A stretch of 36,202 nt of DNA, taken from assembly GCF_024606265.1 (NCBI RefSeq), contig NZ_JAHHPP010000045.1, forward strand, positions 1 to 36,202, in the 5' to 3' direction. This DNA comes from Endozoicomonas sp. SESOKO1 (GTDB lineage Bacteria > Pseudomonadota > Gammaproteobacteria > Pseudomonadales > Endozoicomonadaceae). The notes under the pieces were generated by a model. That model saw nothing but the letters and a program-made list of their open reading frames with translations, searched no databases and had not been told where the DNA came from. Below are positions 22,291 to 28,767 of this stretch, piece by piece (position 1 is the stretch's first letter; each line of letters begins with the position of its first letter). The translations under genes were made by a program, and so were the position numbers.

Positions 22291-22998
22291 TTATTTCAGT
22301 TGTCTCCACTCCTGATTGATATAAAGCTCCACAGGACGATATTCAATTTTGTAATTCATTTTCTGGCAGTTCCGGATCCAGTATCCCAAGTGTAGATAGG
22401 GTAATCCCAGTTTCTTTGCCTCGGCTATCAGCCATAAAATACAAAAACGACCAAGGCTTCGTTGTGAACAATCAGGATCGTAAAAGGTATAAATCGCGGA
22501 AAGGCAACTTCGCAAATGATCCACAACCGATACTGCAAGCAAATGCCCATCCAAACGAAATTCATAAAATGAGGTAAACTCGGTACTGTCAGCCAGGAAA
22601 GATGTGTACTGTTCAATCGTTGCTGGATACATATCACCATCCTGATGGCATTGATTGATATACTTTTCATAGAGCAGGTAATGCTCATCCCTAAAGCCTG
22701 CAGAAACTCTGGCAACCTCAAGTACTGAGTTGCGATTCCAGGTCTTGCGCTGGGTTCTTCTCATTTGAAATGAACCTGTGGGGATTCTGGCTGGTATGCA
22801 GGCATTGCAGTGGCTACAGTGGGGGCGGTAAATATGCTGACCACTTCGTCGAAACCCCACGTCGGCAAGATCGCTGCACAACTGTTTATCCAGTACAATT
22901 CCCGGATCCATAAAAAGTGTGGTTGCCTGCTTTCCTGGCAGGTAACTGCAGTCATGGGGTTGTGTGGCGTAAAACCTGAGATTCTTATAGTGGCTCAT
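22291..22998 (-). CDS. bpt: Aspartate/glutamate leucyltransferase
   Basis: Transfers leucine from Leu-tRNA to proteins with N-terminal Asp or Glu, creating a destabilising N terminus for ClpS-ClpAP. It has the ATE N-terminal Cys motif (YRPHCSHCNACIPARIP) and the C-terminal GNAT-like part ending LGYWIRNCQKMNYKIEYRP. I take ATG 22998 (MSHYKNLRFYATQ), giving 235 residues, the family size; its A is shared with the stop of aat (TAATG), so the two are translationally coupled. A longer frame to 23145 lies entirely inside aat and is rejected. Confidence 0.93.
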   Translation of the reverse strand: MSHYKNLRFYATQPHDCSYLPGKQATTLFMDPGIVLDKQLCSDLADVGFRRSGQHIYRPHCSHCNACIPARIPTGSFQMRRTQRKTWNRNSVLEVARVSAGFRDEHYLLYEKYINQCHQDGDMYPATIEQYTSFLADSTEFTSFYEFRLDGHLLAVSVVDHLRSCLSAIYTFYDPDCSQRSLGRFCILWLIAEAKKLGLPYLHLGYWIRNCQKMNYKIEYRPVELYINQEWRQLK

Positions 22999-23714
22999 TA
23001 TTGAAGGCCGTTCCATTGCCATTCCTGTTTCCAGTTTGCACAGGATGGTGCCTGTGAGCAATAGCGCCCCAGATAATCTGCAAATATGGACCTTGGCATC
23101 AACCTGGCTCCGAGAGAGTCCAGGTGGTCTGAATAGACCTGACAATCAATCAGTTCAAACTGCCAGGCTAAAAGTTGTTCTGAAAGAGCCGTCATGGCAA
23201 TTTTGGAGGTGTTGCTTTCCCGGCTGAACATGGATTCAGCAAAAAAAATTCGGCCTTGAGCCACCCCATAAAGCCCTCCAACAAGCCTGCCTTCTTTCCA
23301 GACCTCAATAGAGTGTGCATGCCCGGCATCATGCAAGGCTGTGTAGGCATCTATCATCTTATCGGTAATCCAGGTTCCTTCTGAGTCCCGGCGAATACGT
23401 GCACAGGCCGCTATAACAGCTGGAAAATCGTGATCACAAGTAATCTGATAGATACTTTTTCGTAATAGCTTGCGTAATGAGCGGGATAAGTACAGCTCTC
23501 CTGGTTTCAGCACCATCCGCGGGGATGGTGACCACCATAAGATAGGGTCGCCCTCATTAAACCATGGAAAAATGCCTTGCCGGTAAGCCATTACCAAAGT
23601 GTCAACTTCAAGATTTCCTCCAATAGCTAAAAGCCCATCCGGCTGTTTAAGCGCATGCTCGAGGGGAGGGAACCCGATAACATGATCTGGCAAAAGTGTT
23701 ATTGTGTCAGACAT
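22998..23714 (-). CDS. aat: Leucyl/phenylalanyl-tRNA-protein transferase
   Basis: Adds Leu or Phe from aminoacyl-tRNA to proteins with N-terminal Lys or Arg, marking them for ClpS-ClpAP. 238 residues. Family blocks: FPPLEHALKQPDGLLAIGG, YRQGIFPWFNEGDPILWWSP (residues about 44-63, in pieces in other members), LYGVAQGRIFFAESMFSR and QVYSDHLDSLGARLMPR. First gene of aat-bpt-infA, coupled to bpt by a TAATG overlap. Confidence 0.95.
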   Translation of the reverse strand: MSDTITLLPDHVIGFPPLEHALKQPDGLLAIGGNLEVDTLVMAYRQGIFPWFNEGDPILWWSPSPRMVLKPGELYLSRSLRKLLRKSIYQITCDHDFPAVIAACARIRRDSEGTWITDKMIDAYTALHDAGHAHSIEVWKEGRLVGGLYGVAQGRIFFAESMFSRESNTSKIAMTALSEQLLAWQFELIDCQVYSDHLDSLGARLMPRSIFADYLGRYCSQAPSCANWKQEWQWNGLQ

Positions 23715-23771
23715 TGTCTAAAGTGTTGTTTTATCATGCTGTTTGAGTACATTGGCGTGGTATCATTACCG

Positions 23772-23791
23772 GGTAATCTAATCAGATTACC
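23772..23791. promoter_or_regulatory. Inverted repeat upstream of aat
   Basis: GGTAATCT-AATC-AGATTACC, a perfect 8-bp inverted repeat 58 bases upstream of the aat start. It may be an operator or a hairpin in a transcript; no T-tract argues against a terminator. The rest of 23715-24092 shows no gene. Confidence 0.4.
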
Positions 23792-24092
23792 TTATAACCG
23801 ACACTTAGCCCATGAATTTGTGAGTTAGCAATATATAGCTGCAATCTGGTAAAAAATGCCCCTGACTATCTAAAGTTATCTGTCCATTTTTTCAGATAGG
23901 CCTTTTCATATCCATTTTTATGTATTAGAATCCGCCACCTAGTCTACTGATATTCTGCTTTATACCAGCCGCTTAATGAAGAATAACTCATATCTTCTTA
24001 ATATTTCTCTCGCTTCAGTGCGTAACTCTCGCGCTGGTAGAAGCTTTTTATTATTTCCTATCTTATAAAACTCCCCGGAGGTAATCGAATCT

Positions 24093-24488
24093 ATGGGTAC
24101 CCTGAGCATGGGCGGAAGCATTGATACAAGCAGTGAAATGGATATCATTGAACAGCAACGCCTGGCAGCTCTTATTGAAATTACAGAGCAGCATAACCGG
24201 GAGGTAAGTCAGCTCAAATCACGCTTGGAAACTGCTGAGAAGAAAGCTGAAAAAGCTGCTTCCCTGCTGAAAAACATGGAAAATGAACTGAAAGATCTGA
24301 GAGCCAGCAATCCTGATCGCATGAAGAAGCAAATCAAGCGTCTTCAAGAGCAGAATCGCACGCTTACTGGTGAAAACAGTGGCCTGAAAACCAAGCAAAA
24401 GCAACTTACCCAGCAGTTAAATACCGCGACTCAAGAGCTTGAGCAACTGAAGTCCGAAGAAGCTGAAGCAGAAAGTGAGAAAGCGTAA
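24093..24488 (+). CDS. Coiled-coil protein of unknown function
   Basis: 131 residues, GGAGG at 24076-24080 before the ATG. From about residue 28 to 125 almost every residue fits a long heptad helix (Glu/Lys/Gln-rich with Leu at core positions: EVSQLKSRLETAEKKAEKAA, and later LQEQNRTLTGEN). No signal peptide or membrane segment. This would be a rod-shaped dimer or a partner of a larger assembly. I do not recognise a family. Confidence 0.7.
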   Translation: MGTLSMGGSIDTSSEMDIIEQQRLAALIEITEQHNREVSQLKSRLETAEKKAEKAASLLKNMENELKDLRASNPDRMKKQIKRLQEQNRTLTGENSGLKTKQKQLTQQLNTATQELEQLKSEEAEAESEKA

Positions 24489-24535
24489 TTCCATTTAACT
24501 GAATTACTAGTGACTCTTGGCAGTTCAGTAGGCAT

Positions 24536-24572
24536 CCGGCGACTGCTCACCCATGCTTTGGGTTGTTGCCGG
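24536..24572. other. GC-rich two-stem hairpin in the gap before the pterin gene
   Basis: CCGGC (24536-24540) pairs with GCCGG (24568-24572) and encloses ACCCA (24549-24553) paired with TGGGT (24559-24563). A run of seven T follows 15 bases later. It could be part of a small RNA, a terminator of the coiled-coil gene, or chance; the 246-base gap holds no gene. Confidence 0.3.
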
Positions 24573-24734
24573 TAAGCGTACTGGGATTTTTTTGTGGCTG
24601 TTGACCCAATCGTATGGCTTGAGCAACCTCTTCATAGAAGAACCGGACAACTTACAGACCTGGATTTCTGATGCCATGCCCGCATATTTGAATTAGACTG
24701 AGCTTTGGTTTTATTCAATAGCAGGAGTGTACAT

Positions 24735-25013
24735 ATGAATGATTGGGGTTCCTGTCAGTATGACGGTATTGATCATATTGAAAAATCCTTTGTCTTAAAA
24801 AAATACTCTCGAGCTTTGGCATACTGCAACGCCATCGCATGCCTGGCTGAAGCTCATTCCCATCATCCGAGAATTGTTATTGAGTGGGGCAGGGTAACTG
24901 TTGCCTGGGGAACCCATGAGTCAGATGAGGGCAGTGGTGTCCTGGCTATTGATCGGGCACTGGCACAGCGCTGCGATGCGTTATTTGAACAGATGAATAC
25001 ACCCGTTTCCTGA
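24735..25013 (+). CDS. Pterin-4a-carbinolamine dehydratase-like protein
   Basis: 92 residues. The family signature is complete: E-x3-HHP-x5-W-x9-H-...-D in EAHSHHPRIVIEWGRVTV (59-76 of the longer frame) and GTH...LAID. In its classic role (PhhB/PCD) it dehydrates 4a-hydroxy-tetrahydrobiopterin to recycle the cofactor of phenylalanine hydroxylase; members without a hydroxylase nearby may serve molybdopterin or other roles, and none is in the window. The ATG at 24735 has AGGAG seven bases upstream. Last clear host gene before the prophage. Confidence 0.82.
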   Translation: MNDWGSCQYDGIDHIEKSFVLKKYSRALAYCNAIACLAEAHSHHPRIVIEWGRVTVAWGTHESDEGSGVLAIDRALAQRCDALFEQMNTPVS

Positions 25014-25020
25014 TTATCTG

Positions 25021-25043
25021 ACTCTGGGTAGTTTGCCCAGGGT
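25021..25043 (+). terminator. Hairpin after the pterin gene
   Basis: ACTCTGGG (25021-25028) pairs with CCCAGGGT (25036-25043), one wobble, loop TAGTTTG, eight bases after the stop. The T-rich tail is poor (TGCTTTCG). Confidence 0.4.
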
Positions 25044-25593
25044 TGCTTTCGTCTCAGTTTGCATAAATCAGTGCATTTCATCCTTGTACTCAGAAGATGG
25101 GGCATCTCCTTCAGATCAAGCACCTTGATGACGAATTCGTACCATGAAAAAATGACTTCTTTGAATTTCTCCTAATATTATAAAAAGATCTTAATCTTCA
25201 ATGGACGTATTCTGATTCTGAATCATACTTACCATGCTGGTTTGATCGACTTCCCCCTACGATTAAATCAGCCTTGGTCAGAAATGACCTTGGTACTTGG
25301 ATTGTGTACCTATGTTTCACTCCTAATGGTCTTAGCCCGTGCTTTCTTCCCCCAGAATCGCGGGTTTCTTTTTGGCTGCAATATCTCTGCATCCCTTTAT
25401 TTTCAAAGCTTTAAAGAAGTCTTGCCTAATAAAGCATGGTTCTCAAGTTACTGTCTATTACTGTCTGTGGTGGTGTAAATCTAGCCCATGGTTAGCCCAC
25501 GTGTACTTGTTTGTGTACCAGATTTGTGTACCAGCAAGTACCAAACTTGATATATTAATTGATCGACTACCCAACTGAGGTAAATAAAGCGTT
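25044..25593. other. Non-coding junction region, host to prophage
   Basis: 550 AT-rich bases without a convincing gene. Short frames on both strands here lack ribosome binding sites and family resemblance. The region contains the TTGTGTACC words listed separately and probably includes the left prophage attachment site; without the right end the core att sequence cannot be named. No tRNA gene was found. Confidence 0.4.
25302..25534. repeat. Repeated TTGTGTACC words, candidate integrase arm-type sites
   Basis: TTGTGTACC occurs at 25302-25310, and within the 12-bp direct repeats TTTGTGTACCAG at 25510-25521 and 25523-25534. An inverted copy (GGTACACAA) is at 25901-25909, on the other side of the integrase remnant; it shares the 12-mer GATTTGTGTACC with 25521-25532. 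Repeated short words flanking an integrase gene at a prophage end are typical arm sites; binding is inferred. Confidence 0.5.
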
Positions 25594-25830
25594 ATGGCAA
25601 CATTTGTGGATTTACCTGCAGCCAATGGTCAAATAAAAACAAAAACAGTATGCAGGGTCTGGAATGATGAAGAACAGATCGCCAAGTGCAAAACATTTAA
25701 AACCAGAGGCGAGGCCGAAAAATGAGCTTTAGAAATAGAGCAATTTATGAAAAATAGAAAACACAATCGCAAAAGTTCGAATCTAGTGGAAATAGCTCTT
25801 ACCGCTTTTCGCCTAAAATCTGAAAATTAA
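25594..25830 (+). pseudogene. Phage integrase remnant (N-terminal arm-binding domain)
   Basis: MATFVDLPAANGQ...CRVWNDEEQIAKCKTFKTRGEAEK, then TGA, then ALEIEQFMKNRKHNRKSS... in the same frame to a TAA at 25828-25830. The pattern (MATF-x-L-P, a basic strand, K-T-F-x-T-x-x-E-A) is the arm-type DNA-binding domain that opens tyrosine recombinases, where the next residue after AEK/AEA is nearly always Trp: here TGG has become TGA. The core-binding and catalytic domains are absent; the next elements are the immunity locus. The prophage therefore lacks a working integrase in this window, unless a separate one lies beyond the right edge. Confidence 0.65.
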
Positions 25831-25832
25831 TA

Positions 25833-25862
25833 TTGACCTGAAAAGACGATTAGCCTTATAGT
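25833..25862 (+). promoter_or_regulatory. Sigma-70 promoter of the prophage immunity/replication operon
   Basis: TTGACC (25833-25838), an 18-base spacer and TATAGT (25857-25862). Transcription would start near 25869, inside the palindromic operator. It reads into the short leader, the terminator, the C4-like RNA and the replication genes, the layout of the P4 left early promoter. Confidence 0.7.
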
Positions 25863-25869
25863 CTGATTA

Positions 25870-25885
25870 TCGTTGTATACAACGA
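25870..25885. promoter_or_regulatory. 16-bp palindromic operator at the start of transcription
   Basis: TCGTTGTATACAACGA is a perfect palindrome placed at the predicted +1 of the 25833-25862 promoter, the place for a repressor. The repressor gene is not recognised in the window. The GTATAC centre resembles operators of GntR/Cro-like dimers only in general shape. Confidence 0.55.
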
Positions 25886-25921
25886 CGGGATTGCAACCCC
25901 GGTACACAAATCAATTGGTGC

Positions 25922-25953
25922 AAAAGACGCACCTATCCTCGCGTCTTTTTTTG
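25922..25953 (+). terminator. Leader terminator between promoter and C4-like RNA
   Basis: AAAAGACGC (25922-25930) pairs with GCGTCTTTT (25941-25949) across a 10-base loop and is followed by more T. Together with the promoter it defines a roughly 80-base leader RNA that carries GGGATTGCAACC (25887-25898), exactly complementary to 26035-26046 in the C4-like RNA. Premature termination here would silence the replication operon. Confidence 0.8.
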
Positions 25954-25990
25954 TATCTACACACCCAGATTTCATACCGTTTTATGACGG

Positions 25991-26053
25991 GCCGGGTGGG
26001 ACCCTTCGGGGGCCGGTGTACCAGTTGAGCCGGCGGTTGCAATCCCACCCGGC
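25991..26053 (+). ncRNA. C4/P4-CI-type antisense RNA (prophage immunity RNA)
   Basis: A compact three-stem RNA. The outer stem is GCCGGGTGGGA (25991-26001) with TCCCACCCGGC (26043-26053), 11 perfect pairs. It encloses a hairpin CCC-TTCG-GGG (26002-26011) and a second hairpin GCCGG (26012-26016) / CCGGC (26030-26034), whose loop shows CCAGTTGA. That loop is complementary to TCAACTGG at 26103-26110, which covers the ribosome binding region of the first downstream gene. The strand GGTTGCAATC (26035-26044) is complementary to GATTGCAACC at 25889-25898 and again at 26069-26078. Two separate antisense words (a' and b') pairing with targets just downstream, one on an RBS, is how P1 C4 blocks icd/ant and how P4 CI (seqB with seqA and seqC) enforces immunity. 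Processing ends are unknown. Confidence 0.78.
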
Positions 26054-26054
26054 T

Positions 26055-26118
26055 TGTCACCATTCAGAGATTGCAACCTCCGGTGACAGGACAAATACCT
26101 GATCAACTGGAGGCAGTC
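26055..26118 (+). promoter_or_regulatory. Target leader of the C4-like RNA, overlapping the RBS
   Basis: Contains b (GATTGCAACC, 26069-26078), exposed in the loop of a hairpin TGTCACC (26055-26061) / GGTGACA (26082-26088), and a (TCAACTGG, 26103-26110), which overlaps the Shine-Dalgarno CTGGAGG (26107-26113) of the gene at 26119. In cis, 26021-26028 could pair with 26103-26110 and close the RBS; in trans, mature RNA from the prophage could do the same. Confidence 0.65.
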
Positions 26119-26283
26119 ATGCCTAAGACCTATACGCTCGCCATCTTGGCCGACACCTGCACCACCTGCGTCAACAACTCCATCCTGCGTTACACCACCA
26201 TCACGGCCAACAGCCACAGCGAAGCCTGCACGCTGGCTGCCCAGATCGGCGCACTGGTCTGTGGCTGGAGGGTGGTGGCATGA
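26119..26283 (+). CDS. Small phage protein, first gene of the C4-controlled operon
   Basis: 54 residues (MPKTYTLAILADTCTTC...), Thr/Ala/Cys-rich, with no recognised domain. Its Shine-Dalgarno lies inside the antisense target, the place held by icd in phage P1, so it is probably the directly controlled cistron that opens translation of the following overlapping genes. Its stop overlaps the next start (ATGA). Whether it has icd-like activity cannot be told. Confidence 0.65.
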   Translation: MPKTYTLAILADTCTTCVNNSILRYTTITANSHSEACTLAAQIGALVCGWRVVA

Positions 26284-26492
26284 AACACATCAAGATCGAT
26301 GACCAGCTGTTTGCCCGGTTGCAGGCTCTGTTTGAGGCTCACCAGGCATCGGACAGCGTTGCCCACTACGACGACGTGCGCGACATGATCTATCACATCC
26401 TGCACCGGGTGGCCAGTGCCAACGGTGGCAGCATGGGCAGCCAGGCGGCGGCCTTGTTGAACATCCTGAGTATTGAGGGTGAATCATGCTGA
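26280..26492 (+). CDS. Hypothetical phage protein
   Basis: 70 residues, mostly helical by composition, beginning MKHIKIDDQLFARLQALFEA. GGAGG eight bases upstream; the start overlaps the preceding stop by four bases. The regular HxxxD / YxxxR pattern could be a small helical DNA-related protein, but I do not recognise it. Part of the coupled early operon. Confidence 0.65.
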   Translation: MKHIKIDDQLFARLQALFEAHQASDSVAHYDDVRDMIYHILHRVASANGGSMGSQAAALLNILSIEGESC

Positions 26493-26776
26493 CCACCCGC
26501 AACCTGCGCCGCGAAATGGCCGAGCTGACCCGTGAGGCGACCGGGCGTTATGCCGGTCTGCTGATCACCACCAACATCGACTGTGGCAAAACCCTGCCCG
26601 GGTACCGGTTGTTACTGGTGCCCATTATCCATGGGTACTGGTGCCTGGAAGACCGCCTGCTGATCAAGCAGCCGGACGGTGAGCCACGGGTGGTCGCCAG
26701 CGCGAAGACCGCCATGAACTTTGCCGCGCGTTACGGCTTCGAACCACAGCATGTGCAGTTCAGGGAGGTGCGCTGA
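26486..26776 (+). CDS. Hypothetical phage protein
   Basis: 96 residues, basic N terminus (MLTTRNLRREMAELTREATG) followed by a mixed alpha/beta sequence with a YWCLEDRLLI strand. It overlaps both neighbours (seven bases with the previous gene, one base with the replication gene: TGATG), so it is translated as part of the chain. No family recognised. Confidence 0.65.
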   Translation: MLTTRNLRREMAELTREATGRYAGLLITTNIDCGKTLPGYRLLLVPIIHGYWCLEDRLLIKQPDGEPRVVASAKTAMNFAARYGFEPQHVQFREVR

Positions 26777-27597
26777 TGGCTGGACAGAACGAGCGCGGCG
26801 TCTGGGTCACCCAGGCGCACATGCGCCTGACCGGGTCGCCGGACTGTGCCCTGTTTCTGGCGCAGTGTGTCTATTGGTCACACTGCAAGACGGTTGAACA
26901 ACGTTCCGGCTGGTTTTACAAGACCCGCAATGAGTGGCAGGCCGAGACCTGTTTGTCTCGTTACAAGCAGGAGAAGGCACGTCAACGCCTGAAAGCATTG
27001 GGCGTGCTGCAGGAGCGCCACGAACGGCGCAATGACGGTATCCGGTTGTGGTACCGGATCAATCTGGGACTGTTGAACCGGAAACTCAATGACCTTAGTA
27101 AAAATGTAGATATGGTTGAATCCACTTCTTGTCTGGACGATCAGTCAGAAAAAACAGGCATAAAAGAAGTAAATAGCAATATTAATGAAAAGGGTTCTGT
27201 GCCTACAGAACCGTGCTCTACAGACAATAGTGAAAAAGAGAATGAAATACTTCTTTTAAGCGGTTTTTATGGTACTAACGTACCAGATAATAACAATGCA
27301 GATTCTGTTGAATACCAGTGTTTTTCACTGAACCCGGAAGATTACGTGTTTTGCCATGTTTTCATTTACCAGTTTGTGAAGACCCAGCTGCACGGCACGG
27401 CACTGCGCAGCCACTGGCAGCTCTACGGCCTGGCCCATGAAGACCTGTTCAACCGCTTCTGTGAGTTCATTGAACAGCACGGGCAGGCCATGGTGGACTG
27501 GTATTGGCAGAATGCCGCGCTCGAGGTGCCGACCCTGACCGGTGACGACATTACCTTCTGCAATATTGCCGGTCGGGGGATGCATGCAGCAACTTGA
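26776..27597 (+). CDS. Phage replication protein with winged-helix N-terminal domain
   Basis: 273 residues. Residues about 1-95 look like the winged-helix domain of phage replication/replisome-organiser proteins: CALFLAQCVYWSHC, GWFYKTRNEWQAETCLSRYK, RQRLKALGVLQER and LWYRINLGLLNR. Residues about 100-180 are a hydrophilic Asn/Ser/Glu linker encoded by conspicuously AT-rich DNA. The C-terminal part (about 185-273) is a separate helical domain, perhaps for helicase-loader or DNA contact. Good Shine-Dalgarno (GGGAGGTG). Position downstream of the immunity RNA and just upstream of iterons supports an origin-binding role, which is inferred. Confidence 0.72.
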   Translation: MAGQNERGVWVTQAHMRLTGSPDCALFLAQCVYWSHCKTVEQRSGWFYKTRNEWQAETCLSRYKQEKARQRLKALGVLQERHERRNDGIRLWYRINLGLLNRKLNDLSKNVDMVESTSCLDDQSEKTGIKEVNSNINEKGSVPTEPCSTDNSEKENEILLLSGFYGTNVPDNNNADSVEYQCFSLNPEDYVFCHVFIYQFVKTQLHGTALRSHWQLYGLAHEDLFNRFCEFIEQHGQAMVDWYWQNAALEVPTLTGDDITFCNIAGRGMHAAT

Positions 27598-27769
27598 TTT
27601 ATGGACGGTTGGTCAACGGTTGATAAACGACAATGACTTAACAAAAAAGCCGGTCTTGAACCTGGATTCTGAGGACGCGTTTATCCGTCGTTTGTACGGT
27701 CAACATTTCCTGAACGGTTGGTTAAAAGTGAAGCAAAAACGCCATTTTAAAACGGTTATAAAAGATTAG
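27584..27769 (+). CDS. Small basic phage protein
   Basis: 61 residues, MQQLDLWTVGQRLINDN..., ending in a lysine-rich tail (VKQKRHFKTVIKD). I start at ATG 27584, overlapping the end of the replication gene by 14 bases, rather than at an upstream codon further inside it. No family recognised; the last gene of the coupled early run before the iteron region. Confidence 0.5.
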   Translation: MQQLDLWTVGQRLINDNDLTKKPVLNLDSEDAFIRRLYGQHFLNGWLKVKQKRHFKTVIKD

Positions 27770-27811
27770 GTTTTTAGTTAATAACAGTGATTAAAAAAAC
27801 AAGCCGATATA

Positions 27812-27917
27812 GGGGGGGGGTGCGAATTAAATACAAAATCACTCAATCCCTTGCGGCACTAAGAAAAGCGCCAGCGAATTAATATCGAATTAATACCGAA
27901 CTAATACCGAATTAAAT
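27812..27917. repeat. 11-bp iterons and a G9 tract, candidate phage replication origin
   Basis: Four back-to-back 11-bp units at 27875-27885 (CGAATTAATAT), 27886-27896 (CGAATTAATAC), 27897-27907 (CGAACTAATAC) and 27908-27917 (CGAATTAAAT, one base short), ending directly at the ATG of the next gene. A related word CGAATTAAATAC is at 27823-27834, just after a run of nine G (27812-27820). Helical-turn spacing, AT-richness and the replication gene upstream make this a likely initiator-binding site; it could instead be an operator for the following gene. Confidence 0.6.
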
Positions 27918-28766
27918 ATGCAGAATTATTGCAACGTGTTAAAAACAGGATTTTATATAACGGCCGGTTTGTCAGCCATTCTGTCCATTTTGCTGCTGAC
28001 CTCGGTGGCTGAGGGCTGGTTTTCGTGGTCGATCCTGGCCACCATGGCGCTGGTGTTTGAGCTGGGTAAATGGTGCTCAGTATACGACCAACGACGCTGG
28101 ATAGCGGGTCTGTTAATCACCGTTTCGGTGCTGGGATCGGCCGGTGGTTTGCACCGGGCACTGACCATTAACCTGGACACGGCTGGCCATATCAACCAGC
28201 AGCGGAGACTGGTCACTGACGAGATTGAGCAGAACAACCAGGCAATCAAGACCTACCTGGCCATGGACCGTATCAAGCACCATGCCCAGCCACTGCAACA
28301 GCGCAACGCCGAACTGCGGGAGCAACTGGCCAGCCTGCCACCGCCGGAGGTCTCGGAACTGGCGGCGGTGCTGTCACTGCTGGCCAGCGTCCTTCAGGTG
28401 CCCGTTGACCTGGTCACCGGCGTGGTGATCCTGCTGCTGGCCGGGTTGCTGGATACGTTGGGTGTGCTGTTCATGCAGCGGCCAACTGATGTGGACGTTG
28501 AGGGTGCCACCGATCCGGAGCCGACCCCCAAAGCAAAAAACCTGGAGACTCTGTCCCACAGTTACCCGGCGTTCAAGAAAATGCAGCTGGCCCGGCGTGA
28601 CCAGGGTGCAGAGGTGCTCAGTCAGCGGGCCTGTATCCGTGACGGTTACCGTGACAAGCAGGTGCGTGGGTATTTTCAGAAGCTGGTGAAGGAGGGATTC
28701 ATTACCAAAAGTGGTGGCCAGTATGACTGGCCCGATCATAAGACGCAGGTCAGGCAGTTGTTCTGA
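27918..28766 (+). CDS. Phage membrane protein with C-terminal winged-helix-like segment
   Basis: 282 residues. Three hydrophobic spans lie near the N terminus (about 10-30, 36-54, 61-80), then a charged, probably coiled stretch (90-145), then another span (about 155-187), then a soluble tail. The tail (about 225-282: SQRACIRDGYRDKQVRGYFQ, KEGFITKSGGQYDWP) resembles a small DNA-binding winged helix. Unknown function; membrane anchoring of replication or a superinfection role are guesses. No ribosome binding site apart from the AT-rich iterons that touch its start codon. Confidence 0.6.
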   Translation: MQNYCNVLKTGFYITAGLSAILSILLLTSVAEGWFSWSILATMALVFELGKWCSVYDQRRWIAGLLITVSVLGSAGGLHRALTINLDTAGHINQQRRLVTDEIEQNNQAIKTYLAMDRIKHHAQPLQQRNAELREQLASLPPPEVSELAAVLSLLASVLQVPVDLVTGVVILLLAGLLDTLGVLFMQRPTDVDVEGATDPEPTPKAKNLETLSHSYPAFKKMQLARRDQGAEVLSQRACIRDGYRDKQVRGYFQKLVKEGFITKSGGQYDWPDHKTQVRQLF

Positions 28767-28767
28767 C

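Noticed and set aside
22999-23145. N-terminal extension of Bpt to 23145
   Set aside because: Completely inside aat; the TAATG junction at 22998 gives the family-normal size.
25198-25578. Several 60-80-codon frames on both strands in the junction region
   Set aside because: Overlapping each other, no ribosome binding sites, no recognisable sequence; better explained as attachment-site DNA.
25933-26120. tRNA-like cloverleaf in the immunity region
   Set aside because: The three-way fold lacks the T-loop word, anticodon arm and CCA end; the complementary words fit an antisense RNA instead.
27875-27917. CRISPR-like reading of the 11-bp units
   Set aside because: Units are back to back without spacers and far too short; no cas genes in the window.
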